From: Hevea brasiliensis
Lineage: Eukaryota > Streptophyta > Magnoliopsida > Malpighiales > Euphorbiaceae
Length of the DNA: 64,000 nucleotides
Direction of reading: 5' to 3'
Assembly: GCF_030052815.1 (NCBI RefSeq)
Contig: NC_079504.1
Coordinates: forward strand, 54,503,824 to 54,567,823
Shown: piece by piece, positions 44,378-56,408 of the stretch
Layout of the letters: each line of letters opens with the position of its first letter
How positions within the stretch are numbered: the stretch's first letter is position 1
Notes under the pieces: generated by a model
The model's input: only the letters and a program-made list of their open reading frames with translations
What the model was told of the DNA's origin: nothing
Database searches by the model: none
Translations under genes and position numbers: made by a program

Positions 44378-44389
44378 GCTCTGATACCA
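44378..44389 (-). promoter_or_regulatory. Element F primer binding site (initiator Met-tRNA type)
   Basis: The minus strand reads TGGTATCAGAGC, a perfect match to the common plant initiator-Met primer site, eight bases inside the 5' LTR end. Confidence 0.92.
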
Positions 44390-44397
44390 CTAAAACA

Positions 44398-47300
44398 TGT
44401 CACACCCTACCCCTCTGTAAGGCATAACATGATCCCGTAGTATACCTAATGAATTACTAACTTCGCCTACTGATAACCCATTAAATACACTACAAGGGAT
44501 TTTCAAAAACTTTTCTTACTTTTTTTACAGTGGTGGGCACTATTTACAGGTATTAAAAACATTTTTTAACTGAGGTGAATTAACTAACACATTTAGACTA
44601 TTAGTAATTTCTGTAAAAAAATTTTGGCAGAGTGCCCTCCATAATTTGGATAAAACAGTTCTTCAAAAACCTGTAAAAAGTACTTCAATATTTTTTTCAA
44701 TCTCAAACTCTAGCATAATTCAACACAAATCCACAATAATTTTTCAAAGACTGAGATACAAGAAATATAATACAATTTTTACAAGTCCAAATAACTCATA
44801 ATTTATTTTACAATTTTAATGTACAATTTTAATTTACAACTGCTCAAAACCAAGAACACTATATACATACAGTGAACATACATTACAATATAAAATGCAG
44901 AATATGGTATACTCAATATACCCGATGATCTCTCAATGTAGTACTAGCAGCCTAGTCTGCTGCCCTGTCAGTCTGTCTACCTGCGAAAGCAATGAAAAGC
45001 TATCGCTGAGTAAAATTTACTCAGTGGTGCACAATAACAATTTGAATTGCGATACATAAATCTTTTATTAACAAATCACAAATCAAATAGTTCACAATTC
45101 CATTCACAATTTACAAAGTTCATATAACATAAATTTGATCAAATAACTGAATAATAAAGTTTGCCAATTAATAATACCATTTGATCAAATAACTGAAGAA
45201 TACAGTGTTGCCAATCAATATCACAATTTTTCCGCACATGCCGTGTTGTACACCACGACAAGACACACTCACCCCAATAATCGAAATCAATGAGGGAGGA
45301 AGCTAGCTAAATAATGAGTACTCATCCACACTCACCTCAGACTGGGAAGTCAATGAGGGAGGAACATAATCACACTCACCCCAGACTGATAAGCCAAAGA
45401 GGGAGGAATATATCACACTCACCCCATAAATGGAGGAGGAACATAGTAACAGTGTCATGCCAAGTGTGAATCAAAACAATTTCAAATCACAATATTTCAT
45501 ACAAATCATAAATCACATTTTATCTCAAAATTTCCATTTGCAAAGTTGGCAACACAATAATTTCCAAATAATATTCCCAAAACCAAAGCAATAAAAAATT
45601 ATTCATAACTCATTTCTCCAAATAAATTTGCTAGTAAAAGCAGTGAATATAAAAGTATTGTGCACGGACATAATTTAAAACAATAACATATAAATAACCG
45701 TAAATTATTTCAATTGAAAAATTCAAAAGAAATACTTATTGTGCACAAACACAATTTAAAACAATACAAATAATCATAATTTATTCCAATTGAAAAATTC
45801 AAAAGAATTAATTATTGTACACAAACCTCTGATAACTGTCTCTTGGCTCTGACTCAGTGTTTCCTTCCCCTCCCTGAGTCTTTGCTAACTGAGAAACACA
45901 ATTTGAAGTGTTTTAGTACTCATTTAATCTGTCTCTAAAGATAATGCTTGATAATTAATTCACTGAATTCATTTATTCGCTTAGTCAACCTACTATGTCG
46001 ACCCTTGGTACATTCAAGGTAATTTAGGTTTTAATGTCATTAATATGTCTCATTCGATAGTCTTTTAGGGTTGGTACATGTTACCAAATTCATTTCCGTG
46101 TATACTGCATTTTCTTGCTATTTGCTGGATTCCGGGATACTAGTTTGACCTAGCCGGACGACCTAGTTCCCTCGGTTTTTGGGTTTCAGTCAAAACTACA
46201 AACTTGTATATCTATGTCTTATTGCATAGGAGGCAAAATTTCAGATCATTCCGAGTTATGTAGACCAAGTTATGGTCATTTTACTATTGCTGGTCAAATT
46301 GCACCAAAATTGGTCATTTTAGGTCACTTTAGGTCATTTTAGGTTCGGCCAATTTTTGGACCTGAACTTGTGCAAGCTGTTTGACTTGCTTATGGTCATT
46401 TCTGGGATTTCGTGTCTTCATAAGACTTGTAGATATGGGTCTTAACTATTCATGGTTAAAATTTCAAGTCAATTGGACCTGTTTTGAGTGAGTTATGGCC
46501 TAAACACTAACTGCTGCCCTAATGGTCAATTTTCAGACCTCAATTGCACTTAATCCGGATTTGGTCATTTTTCAAGCTACCTTGCAAGCAGAATTTTGGC
46601 AAATTTCCTTCATGAAAGTTGGCACATTTTGTGCCTAGTTTCACCTCCAATTGGTCTCATACCAATTGGAGCCACACACTTAAAGTTATAGGCCTAGAAC
46701 TCAAACTGCCTTATTGAAATTCTTGCATACACATCAAGCATCACTTTTAACACTCACCAAACTTAACATTTAAACCAATTCTGGTTGTACCACAACCTAA
46801 ACATAATTCACAACACATTATAGGTCATTTTGGCAGCTTACAATTGCATTCAATGTGCACCAACAAGTGCAGAATTTTTCAAACCTAATTTACAATAATT
46901 CAATCACCAATTTACACTCATTTACATGTCCCACTTCACGCCACCATACACACACTCAAACTGCCATAACAACCAACACATTTTAACATCATTATTTCAT
47001 AAACCAAGCATGAATTCCAGCATTCCTCAAGGGTTAGCAAATTGCCACAATGGTACACTTACATTCCATTACTTTCCAAGCTTTAAACTTCATTTTACAT
47101 TTACATATACTAAGTATACATTACCTAAACAATTTCCTACACAATATACATTTAATCAATCATTTAATTCACCATTTACAAGCACAAATAACCTGCCTTC
47201 AAGGTATTTCCATGGCTGCCAAAATTACACATTCCCATTCAACATCAAACCTTAAAAATTTCTTCATAATTCAAACACCCATAACATGCTTACAAACTTT

Positions 47301-48234
47301 AACAAAACAATAATAAAAAACTCAAACTTACCTATTGTTGGGACTTGCTAAACCTTGAAATTTCTTCTTTTTCTTGCTGCCCAAAGCTTTCCCATGGTGT
47401 GGAGACAAAGTTTGATGAAGGGAACCTTGAATTTTAAGTTGAAAATGGGGGAGGATTGAAGCTTGCATGATGAGTTCTCATGGAGGAAAATGGAGACCCA
47501 ACTTCGGCCATGGAAGTGGAATTGAAGAAAATGAATGGTTTTCCTCATAAAATCTATCCACTTAGTGCTTTTACATGTCCATAATGCTCCACTAATTAAG
47601 ATTTATGAATATAATATATGCCACTCACTTTAGGTTAATATTAGTATAATTAAACTTTTAATTATTCCCATATTTTTCCACTTAGTTTCTCTTAATTATT
47701 CTACTCATGGAATTTCATTTTTCATGGAATTTTCAAAATTTAATACCACTTATTTTTAATGGACATTGAGGTCAAAAGTCAACTCGGGGTGTCAAATGAC
47801 CACAATGCCCGTGTTCGGGTTGCATTCCCGATTTTTCGGTAACACCGGGTTTTGTCCATTTTTCGATTTCCCACTTTTCTTTGTACTAATTATTTAATTT
47901 TTATTTAATATTTCTAATGATATTTATACTTCAATAGGGGTCTATTTACGTCCTAAAAATATTTTCCAGGATTCCCCGCGGTCCAGGGCTAGTCAACGGT
48001 CCACGCCGTGACTTCCCGGTGCGGTCACCCATCGCTAGGGTTCTCGACTCGCTTAACTTAGTTGCATTTCTTTACTATTATTTTCCCTTTGTTTTTCTTG
48101 TATTTTCTTTTCTTGTATTTCATTATTTAATGTCTCCTCACTCATATCGAAGTGTAGTTCTAGGCATTCTAGCTGTCCGGACAACACTGGTCAATGGAAC
48201 AGTAGAACGCACTACCGAACTTAGGGGTGTTACA
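44398..48234 (-). repeat. Element F 5' LTR (3.84 kb)
   Basis: On the minus strand it starts TGTAACACCCC at 48234 and ends GGGTGTGACA at 44398. A deletion of about 15 bases near 45225 and scattered substitutions distinguish it from the 3' LTR. Confidence 0.93.
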
Positions 48235-48240
48235 GAAATG
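48235..48240. repeat. Target-site duplication of element F, right copy (GAAATG)
   Basis: Identical to 38061-38066. Confidence 0.9.
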
Positions 48241-48693
48241 TGGTTTGGAAATCAATATAAATGAAAATGTTGAACCTAAGGACGTTTAAAATGATGTAAT
48301 AAATTACATAAGGAATTAGAAAGGAAAAATAGATGATATAATTGATAAATTGTGAATTATATAAATGAATCATATTAATGTATGAATGAGGCATTAGTTC
48401 TCATTATTGTGAAAAGGACTAATACTTTGAGAACAATGGTATAGAAGGATAATTAATGTGGATTACGATCATATGAATGATCAAATGAATGTATAAATCA
48501 TGGAATTTGTCATGAAATAATGAAGTCATAAAACACAATATATTAACATTTAATGATACTATGTGCCCATGTATTGCCTAGACACGTGTGTCAGATTGGA
48601 TAGATTAGCATGCCAATAGGGTATTGTTTTAGCAGTACTACGTAAGGCTTTATGACTGTATTCATGGCTTTATGCCTGCACTCATGGCTTTAT
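48241..48693 (+). repeat. LTR G, second part (plus strand)
   Basis: It continues G after F. The end region has GCATGCCAATAGGGTATTGT and GGCTTTATGCC, which are the reverse complement of the CCTATTGGCATGCC and GGCATGAAGCC parts of the minus-strand LTRs. It stops at 48693, where LTR D begins. Confidence 0.75.
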
Positions 48694-50140
48694 TGTTAGA
48701 CCTCACCCGCCTACAGTAGCCGAGCAAAGCGTGTCACACTGGCGTCAAGCACTGATCTTATCTGATTTCATTACAGTTCTTGATTTATTTATTCAAAAAC
48801 TTTATTTAAGGTTTAGGCTATTTTTACTTTTATCAAAATTTAATTAATTTGAAAATTTTAAAAATTTTAACGATAATCCGGCAGAGTGCATTGTAATTTG
48901 ACTAATAGCCTCCAACTCCGCCAAAACAATTTCAATATATGCTCAAATTCATAACTCAGATTATCTCAAAGCATTCTCATCAGTTTCTCAAACTCAAATT
49001 CAATTTTAAAATTTCTCAAACTCAATCTCAATCAGAATCATTATGATTAGATAATCAATTTAAATATCAGAATTCTTATATTTCATTAACTTATACAAAT
49101 TTGCCAATTAAGTACATAAATTTATCAAGTACAGGATAGACAAATAAAATTACAATTACTAATTCACATTACAATAATAGTAGTAATTATAATGTACAGA
49201 TTATAAAACATGCTTAAAATGAGCCCTATCTACATGCATTGCTAAGGAGGTGACAATCTTAAACTCTTCTGACACTTCTGCAGATCTGGACTCCAAAAAT
49301 TTTAGTCGATACTCATCGTTTTACTCTTCAAGACTGCGCGAGGAAGCAATTCCATCGCGCTAAGCATTTTGGCTTAGTGGTGCAATAGTATAACAAGAAA
49401 CAATATTTACAAATAAAGAAAGAAATAAATCATAATTCAGATACTCAGGAGTCAATTTAATTTGGTATGGTATTTCTAGTATCAACAATCTTATATACTA
49501 GTTTGTTCCTCTTTGAAAGTGCTTAGTTTATAACTTTTCAGTAATACTACTCAGTATACAAATTATTCTAACTGTATTGTATTTCAAGTCTCTATGGTTC
49601 TGTAATTTATATTTTTGTTATGTTTCTTTTGCTAACCTCTTTTACTCATTCATTCAATACTTAATTTAATTGTACTGAAATTTCATTATACTTAACTTAA
49701 CTTAGCTGCCTGAATTGAATAATGTTTTAATTGATCGCCTTGTAGCCTATACATAATTGCATCGATAAACAGATATCCTAGCACTGGGTACCTAGTACCT
49801 CAGGCCGTCACACCATCGGTCACAAAGTATCTCTCGGTGTGCAAACAGTGTGGCTAAAAAGCCATATAATCAATCAGGCATTAAGCCGAGTATAATAACA
49901 CAATCTGTATAGCCATAGGCTATTAAAATCATAGTATGGCATAATAAGCCATAAAACACAATATGTCGTAAAGTCATTTACAGAACAGCTGTCAGAATCC
50001 TATTGGCATGCTAACCTATCCAAACTAGTCAACTAGCAAATTAGGGCATAGTACAAGATTAAATATTTGTTTTTAGGGTTTTCTGGTCATTATGAAATTC
50101 ACTACTCAATGAAAATCTTGACCTTTTCATACATTATACA
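48694..50140 (-). repeat. LTR fragment D (minus strand), cut by element C
   Basis: The end TGTTAGACCTCACCCGCC at 48694 resembles the C LTR terminus (TGTAACATCCCTCACCCG). It has the same order of features: the primer-side end, double hairpin at 49356-49397, and GGTACCTAGTACCT at about 49786. It stops at 50140, where a new TGTAACATCC begins. The remaining part should lie beyond C. Confidence 0.75.
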
Positions 50141-53100
50141 TGTAACATCCCTCACCCGTCTATAGTGTAGTCGAGCAAAGCGTGCTACACGGCGTGCCGG
50201 AGCACTTAGTCTGTGATTATCACATTTTCTAAACTCAATTTGATTTTAAGAAGTCTTTATGTGTAATTCATAGCATACTGGTTCTATTTTCACACTTTAA
50301 TAAAATCAGTGTTTTAAAAATAGTAATAAAAATTTGGCAAGGTGCCATCCAGATTTCTGACAAATCATTCTTCCAAACTCGTTGAAAATTTAATATGATA
50401 ATATCAAAATCTCAAATATTTCACAGTCTTTATTTCTCAGTAAAGTCAATAGACTTTTACAATCATTAAACAGTTCGATAATACAGTCCATAATAATTCA
50501 AATATATCCAGAAAATTTCCACGTTATTTAATATGTAAAAGATATTACAAACTTTAAAGCTTTCATAATATTACAAAATACAAGGCCGAATTTCAAAGAT
50601 ACAACAAAAGTACAAAATACAAGATATCCTAAGTCCTACCATATATGCAATGCAGTGCAGATGACTCTAGACTCCTGTGCAGATCTGATGTCTCACCCGG
50701 TTGTAGGTCTGCTGGGCTCCCCAGCTTTGTCTCCAATACCTACGTGTTATAAAAGCAACGCGCTAAGCAATTTTGCTTAGTGGTGCCAAATATAAAGAAA
50801 TATACACTAAAATAAAGTAAATAAAGTGTTTACGAATTTTTGGTGGTGCTGTATGTCAGTAGAATGGATTTATGTATTTGAATTTAATAGTACTTGAATT
50901 ACTGCCCGTGTAGCCTATATACTGACCAGACTGGATAAACGGATATAATGGCACTGGGTACCTAGTACCTTGGACCGTCACAACATCGGTCACAAAGTGT
51001 CTCCCGGTGTGCAAATAGTGTGGGTAAGAAGCCATATAGTCAATCTGGCGATAAGCCAAAAATAAATACACAATATGTATAGCCGTAGGCTATTAAAGTC
51101 ACAGTACGGTATAATAAGCTATAAAAAAAATAAAAAAAACACAGTATGGCATGAAGCCATTTACAGAACAACTGTCAGAATCCTATTGGCATGCCAACCT
51201 ATCCATACTAGTCAACTAGGCAAACTAGGGCACATTATAAATTAATTATTTAATTCTTCAATTTTTGGAGTTTACTAACTATTATATAATTCACAAGTCA
51301 ATGCATATGTTGACCTTTTTAGGTAATATGGATAAGTTGTTTCTAGCATCAATATGTCACAATTTATATCTCAATATGCTGCCAATATAGTGTAATTTAT
51401 CATTTTTACAAGTTGGCATTCATTGCCAAAATGCTTTAAGCATCATTGTATGTAAGATGTCAAATTCTTAATTTTTGCATGCTAGATTGGTCTAGCTTAA
51501 AGTCCTATTGCTCTTGGTTTTTAGCTTCTTGTCAAAGAAGAAAAATTGTAGTTCTATGTCTAATTGCATGCGGGGCAAAATTTCAGATCATTCCGAGTTG
51601 TATTGACCAAGTTATGGTCAATTTACTAAAGCTGGACAGATTGCACCTTTAGTGCAAAATTTGGTCAATTTTAGGTCACTTTTGGTTCGGCAGTTTTTGT
51701 ACCCCAATTTGTTCAAGCCATTTGACTTGGTTCTGGCCATTTCTTGGCTTAGGTATCTTCACAAGAATTGTAGATCTATGTCTAAGCTAACCATGGTAAA
51801 AATTTCAAGTCAATTAGACTTGTTTTGAGTGAGTTATGGTTATCCCAAGGACTACTGTTCATATGGTCAAAAATCTGGGTTGCAAGGTTGCTAATCCGGA
51901 TTTGGTCATTTTTAAGGTTAGTTTCTAGGTAGAATTTTGGCATCATTTCTGCATGAAAGTTGGCCTATTTGGTGTCTAGTTTCAACCCCCCATTTGCCTC
52001 ATACCAATTGGGTTCATAGTTTGGCACTTATGGCCTAATTTAGGTACTGCCTTCAATACACAACCTACACAAAGCACATACACTTCCAATTTGATATTCC
52101 TTCTCCTCCTCATTACTTCAATATTCAATCAATAACACTTCCATATATATATTATACACAATTCCAGCAACAATTTTGGGCAGAATATTCAAGTGCTCAA
52201 TGCACACAATTCACCATTAAGTTCAACATTCACTTCCACCAAAATTCAACATATCTCAATGTCAATATTACACATACACTTCAACATAATCATACTTCAA
52301 TATCACTTACACTTGCTGCCCACAATTTAACATTAGCATATTTCATTAATAACTACATGTTCACACACAAATTCATGCTATTAGGGGCTGCCAAACATGG
52401 CAGTTTGGTCAAGGCATCAAGGTTCCATTTCACACCCTTAATTCAAACACTACATGCACAACTTTCATTTGAATTAATCAACCTTCATTTCCATTCATTA
52501 GAAGTAAAAATAACTCAAGCTCAACAAAGGTTCATGGCTGCCAAAAATGGACAAGTCCATTTCTCGCTATTTCTTTTATTTCTCTTCACCTAAATACTCA
52601 CCTCAACCTAAACACAAGGTTTACTAAAGCAAGGGAAAGGTTTTGGACACTTACCACTTGAAAGCTTCCTTCAAAATTCACCAAATCTTATTTTTCTTGT
52701 TGCCAATATCTTCCCCAAGGTGAGTATGCAAGCTTTAATGAAGGAAAAAAGTGGAAAGGACGGCTAGAACATGCTTGCATAGAGGTAGAGCAAGGTGTGG
52801 CAATGGAGTTCTTCCATGGTGGAAATTTGGCTGGTTTGTGGAAGGTTGAAGATGAAGTGGTTTCTGCCCACTAATGGCTTGGATAAATGTCCCAAGGCTT
52901 GAGTTAGTGGAGCATTAACTCTAAATTAATTGTTTAATTAGTTAAACTTTCATTATTTGCACCTTTAGCTCAATTCTTTCACTATTTACATAATGTATCA
53001 CCATTTAATTTTTCATGACATTTATAAAGTGTAATATCATTTATTTTTAATGGAGATTGAGGTCAAAAGGCAACACTATGTGTCAAATGACCAAAATACC

Positions 53101-53523
53101 CCACTTCAGGTTATATTCTCGATTTTTCTGTAACACCGATTTTTGTCTGTTTTTCGATTTTTTTTCATTTTTCTTTATACTAATTTACTAATTTTTCTTT
53201 GATATTTCTAGTATCAATTACATTTTAATAAACCTTTATTTATGTCTCAAAATTAAATTCAGAGGGTTCCCCGCGGTCCTGGGGTCGGTAATGGCCTTCC
53301 CAGTGCGGTCACCCATCGCTGCGGTACCGGCTCATTTAACTTAGCTTCATTTTCTCTCTTTCATTTTTGTTTGATTTTTCTTGTATTTTCTTTTTATTTA
53401 TTTCATCATTATATGTCTGTTCACTATCACTAGTGTAGTTCCGCACATCCCGACTTGCTCGGATCAGTTATTTGACCATCGAGCAAATGTAACGCATGCA
53501 ACACGTGCAATGGGGATGTTACA
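50141..53523 (-). repeat. Element C 3' LTR (3.38 kb)
   Basis: On the minus strand it starts TGTAACATCCCC at 53523 and ends GAGGGATGTTACA at 50141, so the termini have an inverted repeat of at least 10 bases. It carries the double hairpin at 50742-50780 and the third hairpin just beyond. No coding. Confidence 0.9.
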
Positions 53524-53562
53524 ACTCTTCCCCTCTAAATAAAAATTTCGTCCTCGAAATTT
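53524..53562 (-). promoter_or_regulatory. Element C polypurine tract and adjacent hairpin
   Basis: The minus strand reads TTTAGAGGGGAAGAGT next to the LTR start. At 53543-53562 an 8-bp inverted repeat AAATTTCG/CGAAATTT with loop TCCT is perfect. Confidence 0.85.
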
Positions 53563-53594
53563 ACCTAATGTGAAGAGCTGAGGGAACTGTTGCC

Positions 53595-53951
53595 TCATTG
53601 TCTCCTCGCTCTCCCATGTTGCCTCTTCCGTGTTGTGGTGTCTCCATAGGATTTCACTAGTGGAATTGTCTTGTTTCTGAGCTCTTTTACCTCTCGTGCC
53701 AAGATTTTAATTGGTTCTTCTTCATATGTCAGGTGAGGTTGTACCACAATTTTTTCTGCTGAGATGACATGTGAAGGATCTGATCTGTATCTTCTGAGCA
53801 TCGAGACATGGAACACATTAGGTATCTTGTCCAGCTCAGGTGGTAAGGCTAATCGGTAGGTTACTGGTCCTACACGTTCAATAACTTCATATGGGCCAAT
53901 TAACCTAGGGCTTAATTTTCCCTTTTTCCCGAATCTCAACACTTTTTCCAT
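53595..53951 (-). pseudogene. pol: Element C integrase C-terminus with broken chromodomain
   Basis: KGKLSPRLIGPYEVIERVGP, YRLALPPELDKIPNVFHVSM and LRRYRSDPSHVI are the conserved end of a chromovirus integrase. The chromodomain follows (LAREVKELRNKTIPLVK), but the frame shifts at about 53660, so the EEATWE motif seen in B is lost. Chromodomains direct this class to heterochromatin, which fits the nested setting. Confidence 0.85.
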
Positions 53952-53986
53952 GGTAATACTTTGAGAAATACCTTCTCGCTAACTTC

Positions 53987-54590
53987 CTACTCAATGTCTT
54001 TTCTCCTCAAGTCAGCATAAGATTTTCGTCGGTCTGAGGCAACTTTCAAATTGGCCTTTATCAGTTTCACCTTTTCCTCTGTCTGTTTTATCAGGTCTGG
54101 GCCCACTAGCTTATCTTCATCTAATTTAGTCCAACATACAGTTGTTCTACATTTTCTCCCGTACAGTGCTTCATAGGGTGCCATTTGTATGCTAGCTTGA
54201 TAGCTATTATTATATGCAAATTTTGCCAGTGGAAGGTATCTGTCCCAACTTCCTCAAACTCAATAACACAACTTCTCAAAGATATCCTCGAGGACCTATC
54301 ACACATATTCAGTTATTACTATCATTATTATCGCTTATTGTTTGCAATAACTTAATGAGTTTCAAAATTTACCTGGATTATTCTTTCTGACTGTCCATCC
54401 GTCTGAGGATGAAAAGCCGTACTAAAATGGAGTTGTATGCCCAAGGATTCTTGTAATTTCTTCCAAAATCTAGATGTAAACCTCGAGTCTCTATCTGATA
54501 TAATGGAAAGTGGAATTTCATGTAGTCTAACTATCTCACTGATGTACAATTCTACTAGCTTTTCCAAAGGAGTAGTGCTCGACCGCAAAA
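53987..54590 (-). pseudogene. pol: Element C integrase core, several frames
   Basis: Frame 54588-54352 has SIISDRDSRFTSRFWKKLQE and FHPQTDGQSERIIQ, giving the second D and the E of the catalytic triad. Frame 54184-53987 has APYEALYGRKCRTTVCWTKL and SYADLRRKDIE. Between them 54200-54350 is scrambled: the expected residues after DGQSER are replaced by AT-rich sequence. Confidence 0.8.
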
Positions 54591-55071
54591 ATGTGCTGAT
54601 TTGGTCAACCTATCCACAATCACCCATACTGCATCATGCTTCTTCTGAGTGAGAGGTAGACCACTGACAAAGTCCATAGTGACTTGGTCCCATTTCCATT
54701 CGTATGTTTATGGGTCAGAATAAACCCGATGGAACTTGATGTTCTGCTTTGACTTGTCGACATGTCAAGCATCTAGTTACATAGTCAACTATGTCCTTCT
54801 TCATACCTAGCCACCAAAGATCGGAGTTTCGTGTCATGGTACATTTTGTGCTTCCCGGTGCATAGCATACACACTGTTATGTGCTTCTTTCGAATCTGGT
54901 TTTCAACTCTTTATCATCCGTACACATACTCTTTCTTTATAGTACAGCACCCATTTTCTTTCACTTCATATTCTCGCTTCTTCCTCTGATTTTGCCCATA
55001 ATGCCATTAATTTCTCATCCGTCTTCCGCCCATCCTCAGATCTCATGTAATAGATTCAGCTTCACTTACAA
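54591..55071 (-). pseudogene. pol: Element C integrase N-terminal region, heavily decayed
   Basis: Fragments of the zinc-binding region and the MDFV-type start of the integrase core can be read in pieces (for example KPDGPI-like and TQKKHDAVWVIVDRLT at 54670-54620), with several indels and stops. No open frame is left. Confidence 0.65.
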
Positions 55072-56391
55072 CTATGCCAAAATAACTCCATCATGAGTTA
55101 AGGACAGTTGGGCATTCAGAGATCTTAATGCTACAATAGATTTTCTGCTTAAAGTATCAGCGACTACATTTGCCTTCCCTGGGTGGTAGTCAATCACACA
55201 ATCATAATCTTTCAGGAATTCAATCCATCGCCTCTGCCTCAAATTAAGTTCCTTCTGGGTTGGCAGATACTTCAGACTCTTATGGTCTGTGTATATGTAG
55301 CATTTTTCTCCATACAAGTAATGCCTCCATATCTTCAATGCGAAGATAATTGCTGCTAACTCTAAATCATGAGTAGGGTAATTCTTTTCATGTGGCCTTA
55401 ATCACTCGGAAGCATATGCGACCACTTTCCCTTCTTGCATGAGTACACACCCTAACCCATTGTGTGAGGCATCACTGTAGACTACAAAGTCTTTTCCAGA
55501 CATTGGCTGTGTTAACACTGGTGCCTCTATCAACATAGCCTTCAGCCTCTCAAAACTGGCTTGACACTTGTCATTCCAGTCAAATTTCATATTCTTGTGT
55601 AATAATTTGGTCATTGGAGCAGCTATCAGGGAAAATCCCTTTACAAATCTTCTATAATATCCAGGTAACCCTAAGAAACTTCTTATCTCAGTTGTATTTC
55701 TGGGAGGCTTCCAGTCCATCACTGCTTTAATCTTCTTGGGATCCACTCTAATCCCTTCAGCTGATACTACATGTCCAAGGAATGCAATCTCATTCAACCA
55801 GAACTCACACTTGGACAATTTAGCATACAATTTCTTCTCTTTTAGAGTCTGCAGAACAATTCTCAAATACTTATCATGTTCTGCTTTATCCTTGGAATAC
55901 ACCAGGATGTCATCAATGAAGACCACTACGAACCGATCTAAGTATGGATTGAAGATACGATTCATAAGGTCCATGAATGCTGCTGGAGCGTTTGTTAACC
56001 CAAATGGCATCACTAGGAATTCATAATGCCCATACCGGGTTCTAAATGCAATCTTAGGCACATCTGCATCCTTAACCCTTAGCTAATAATACCCTGATCT
56101 GAGATCAATCTTAGAAAACACACCAGCTCCCTTCAACTGATCAAACAGATGATCAATTCTAGGCAACGAATACTTGTTCTTCACTGTTACTCTATTTAAC
56201 TGCTGGTAGTCAACACATAACCTCAGTGTCCCATCTTTCTTCTTTACAAACAGTACCGGAGCTCCCCATGGTGACACACTGGGGCGTATGAACCCCTTGT
56301 CTAGTAATTCTTGTAGTTGAATTTTTAACTCTTTCAATTCAGCAGATGCCATCCTATATGGAGCAATTGAAATTGGAGCTGTACCCAGCAT
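55072..56391 (-). pseudogene. pol: Element C reverse transcriptase and RNase H
   Basis: One frame runs from 56391 to 55072 with stops at 56083-56085 (TAG) and 55402-55404 (TGA). Motifs in order: [61 protein letters not shown] (FIDD active site), the thumb [14 protein letters not shown], then RNase H with [25 protein letters not shown] and [15 protein letters not shown]. Both internal stops are where glutamine or arginine is expected, so each is one C-to-T change. Only the segment before 56391 is missing, because B is inserted there. Confidence 0.92.
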
Positions 56392-56408
56392 AATCTCAAT
56401 AGCAAATT

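Larger units (their letters stand above)
38067..48234 (-). mobile_element. Element F: complete 10.2-kb Ty3/gypsy element with two LTRs and a short internal region
   Basis: Two LTRs of about 3.85 kb flank 2.48 kb of internal DNA with a primer site at one end and a polypurine tract at the other. GAAATG flanks the whole. The LTRs differ by only a few percent, so it is fairly recent. Internally only gag and traces of protease remain, so it must have been moved, if it moved in this form, by another element's enzymes. It is inserted in LTR G. Confidence 0.93.
50141..56408 (-). mobile_element. Element C: Tekay/Del-like Ty3/gypsy, 3' half, interrupted by element B
   Basis: On the minus strand it has reverse transcriptase from 56408, RNase H, integrase, a decayed chromodomain, polypurine tract and 3' LTR (53523-50141). 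The RT gene is cut at 56408, where B's LTR ends. The rest of C should be beyond the window. Its left flank is ATACA, the candidate target duplication. Confidence 0.88.

Noticed and set aside
44378..44389. tRNA gene at the sequences matching initiator Met-tRNA
   Set aside because: Only the 12-base 3' end complement is present, at the correct place for a primer binding site; no cloverleaf surrounds it.
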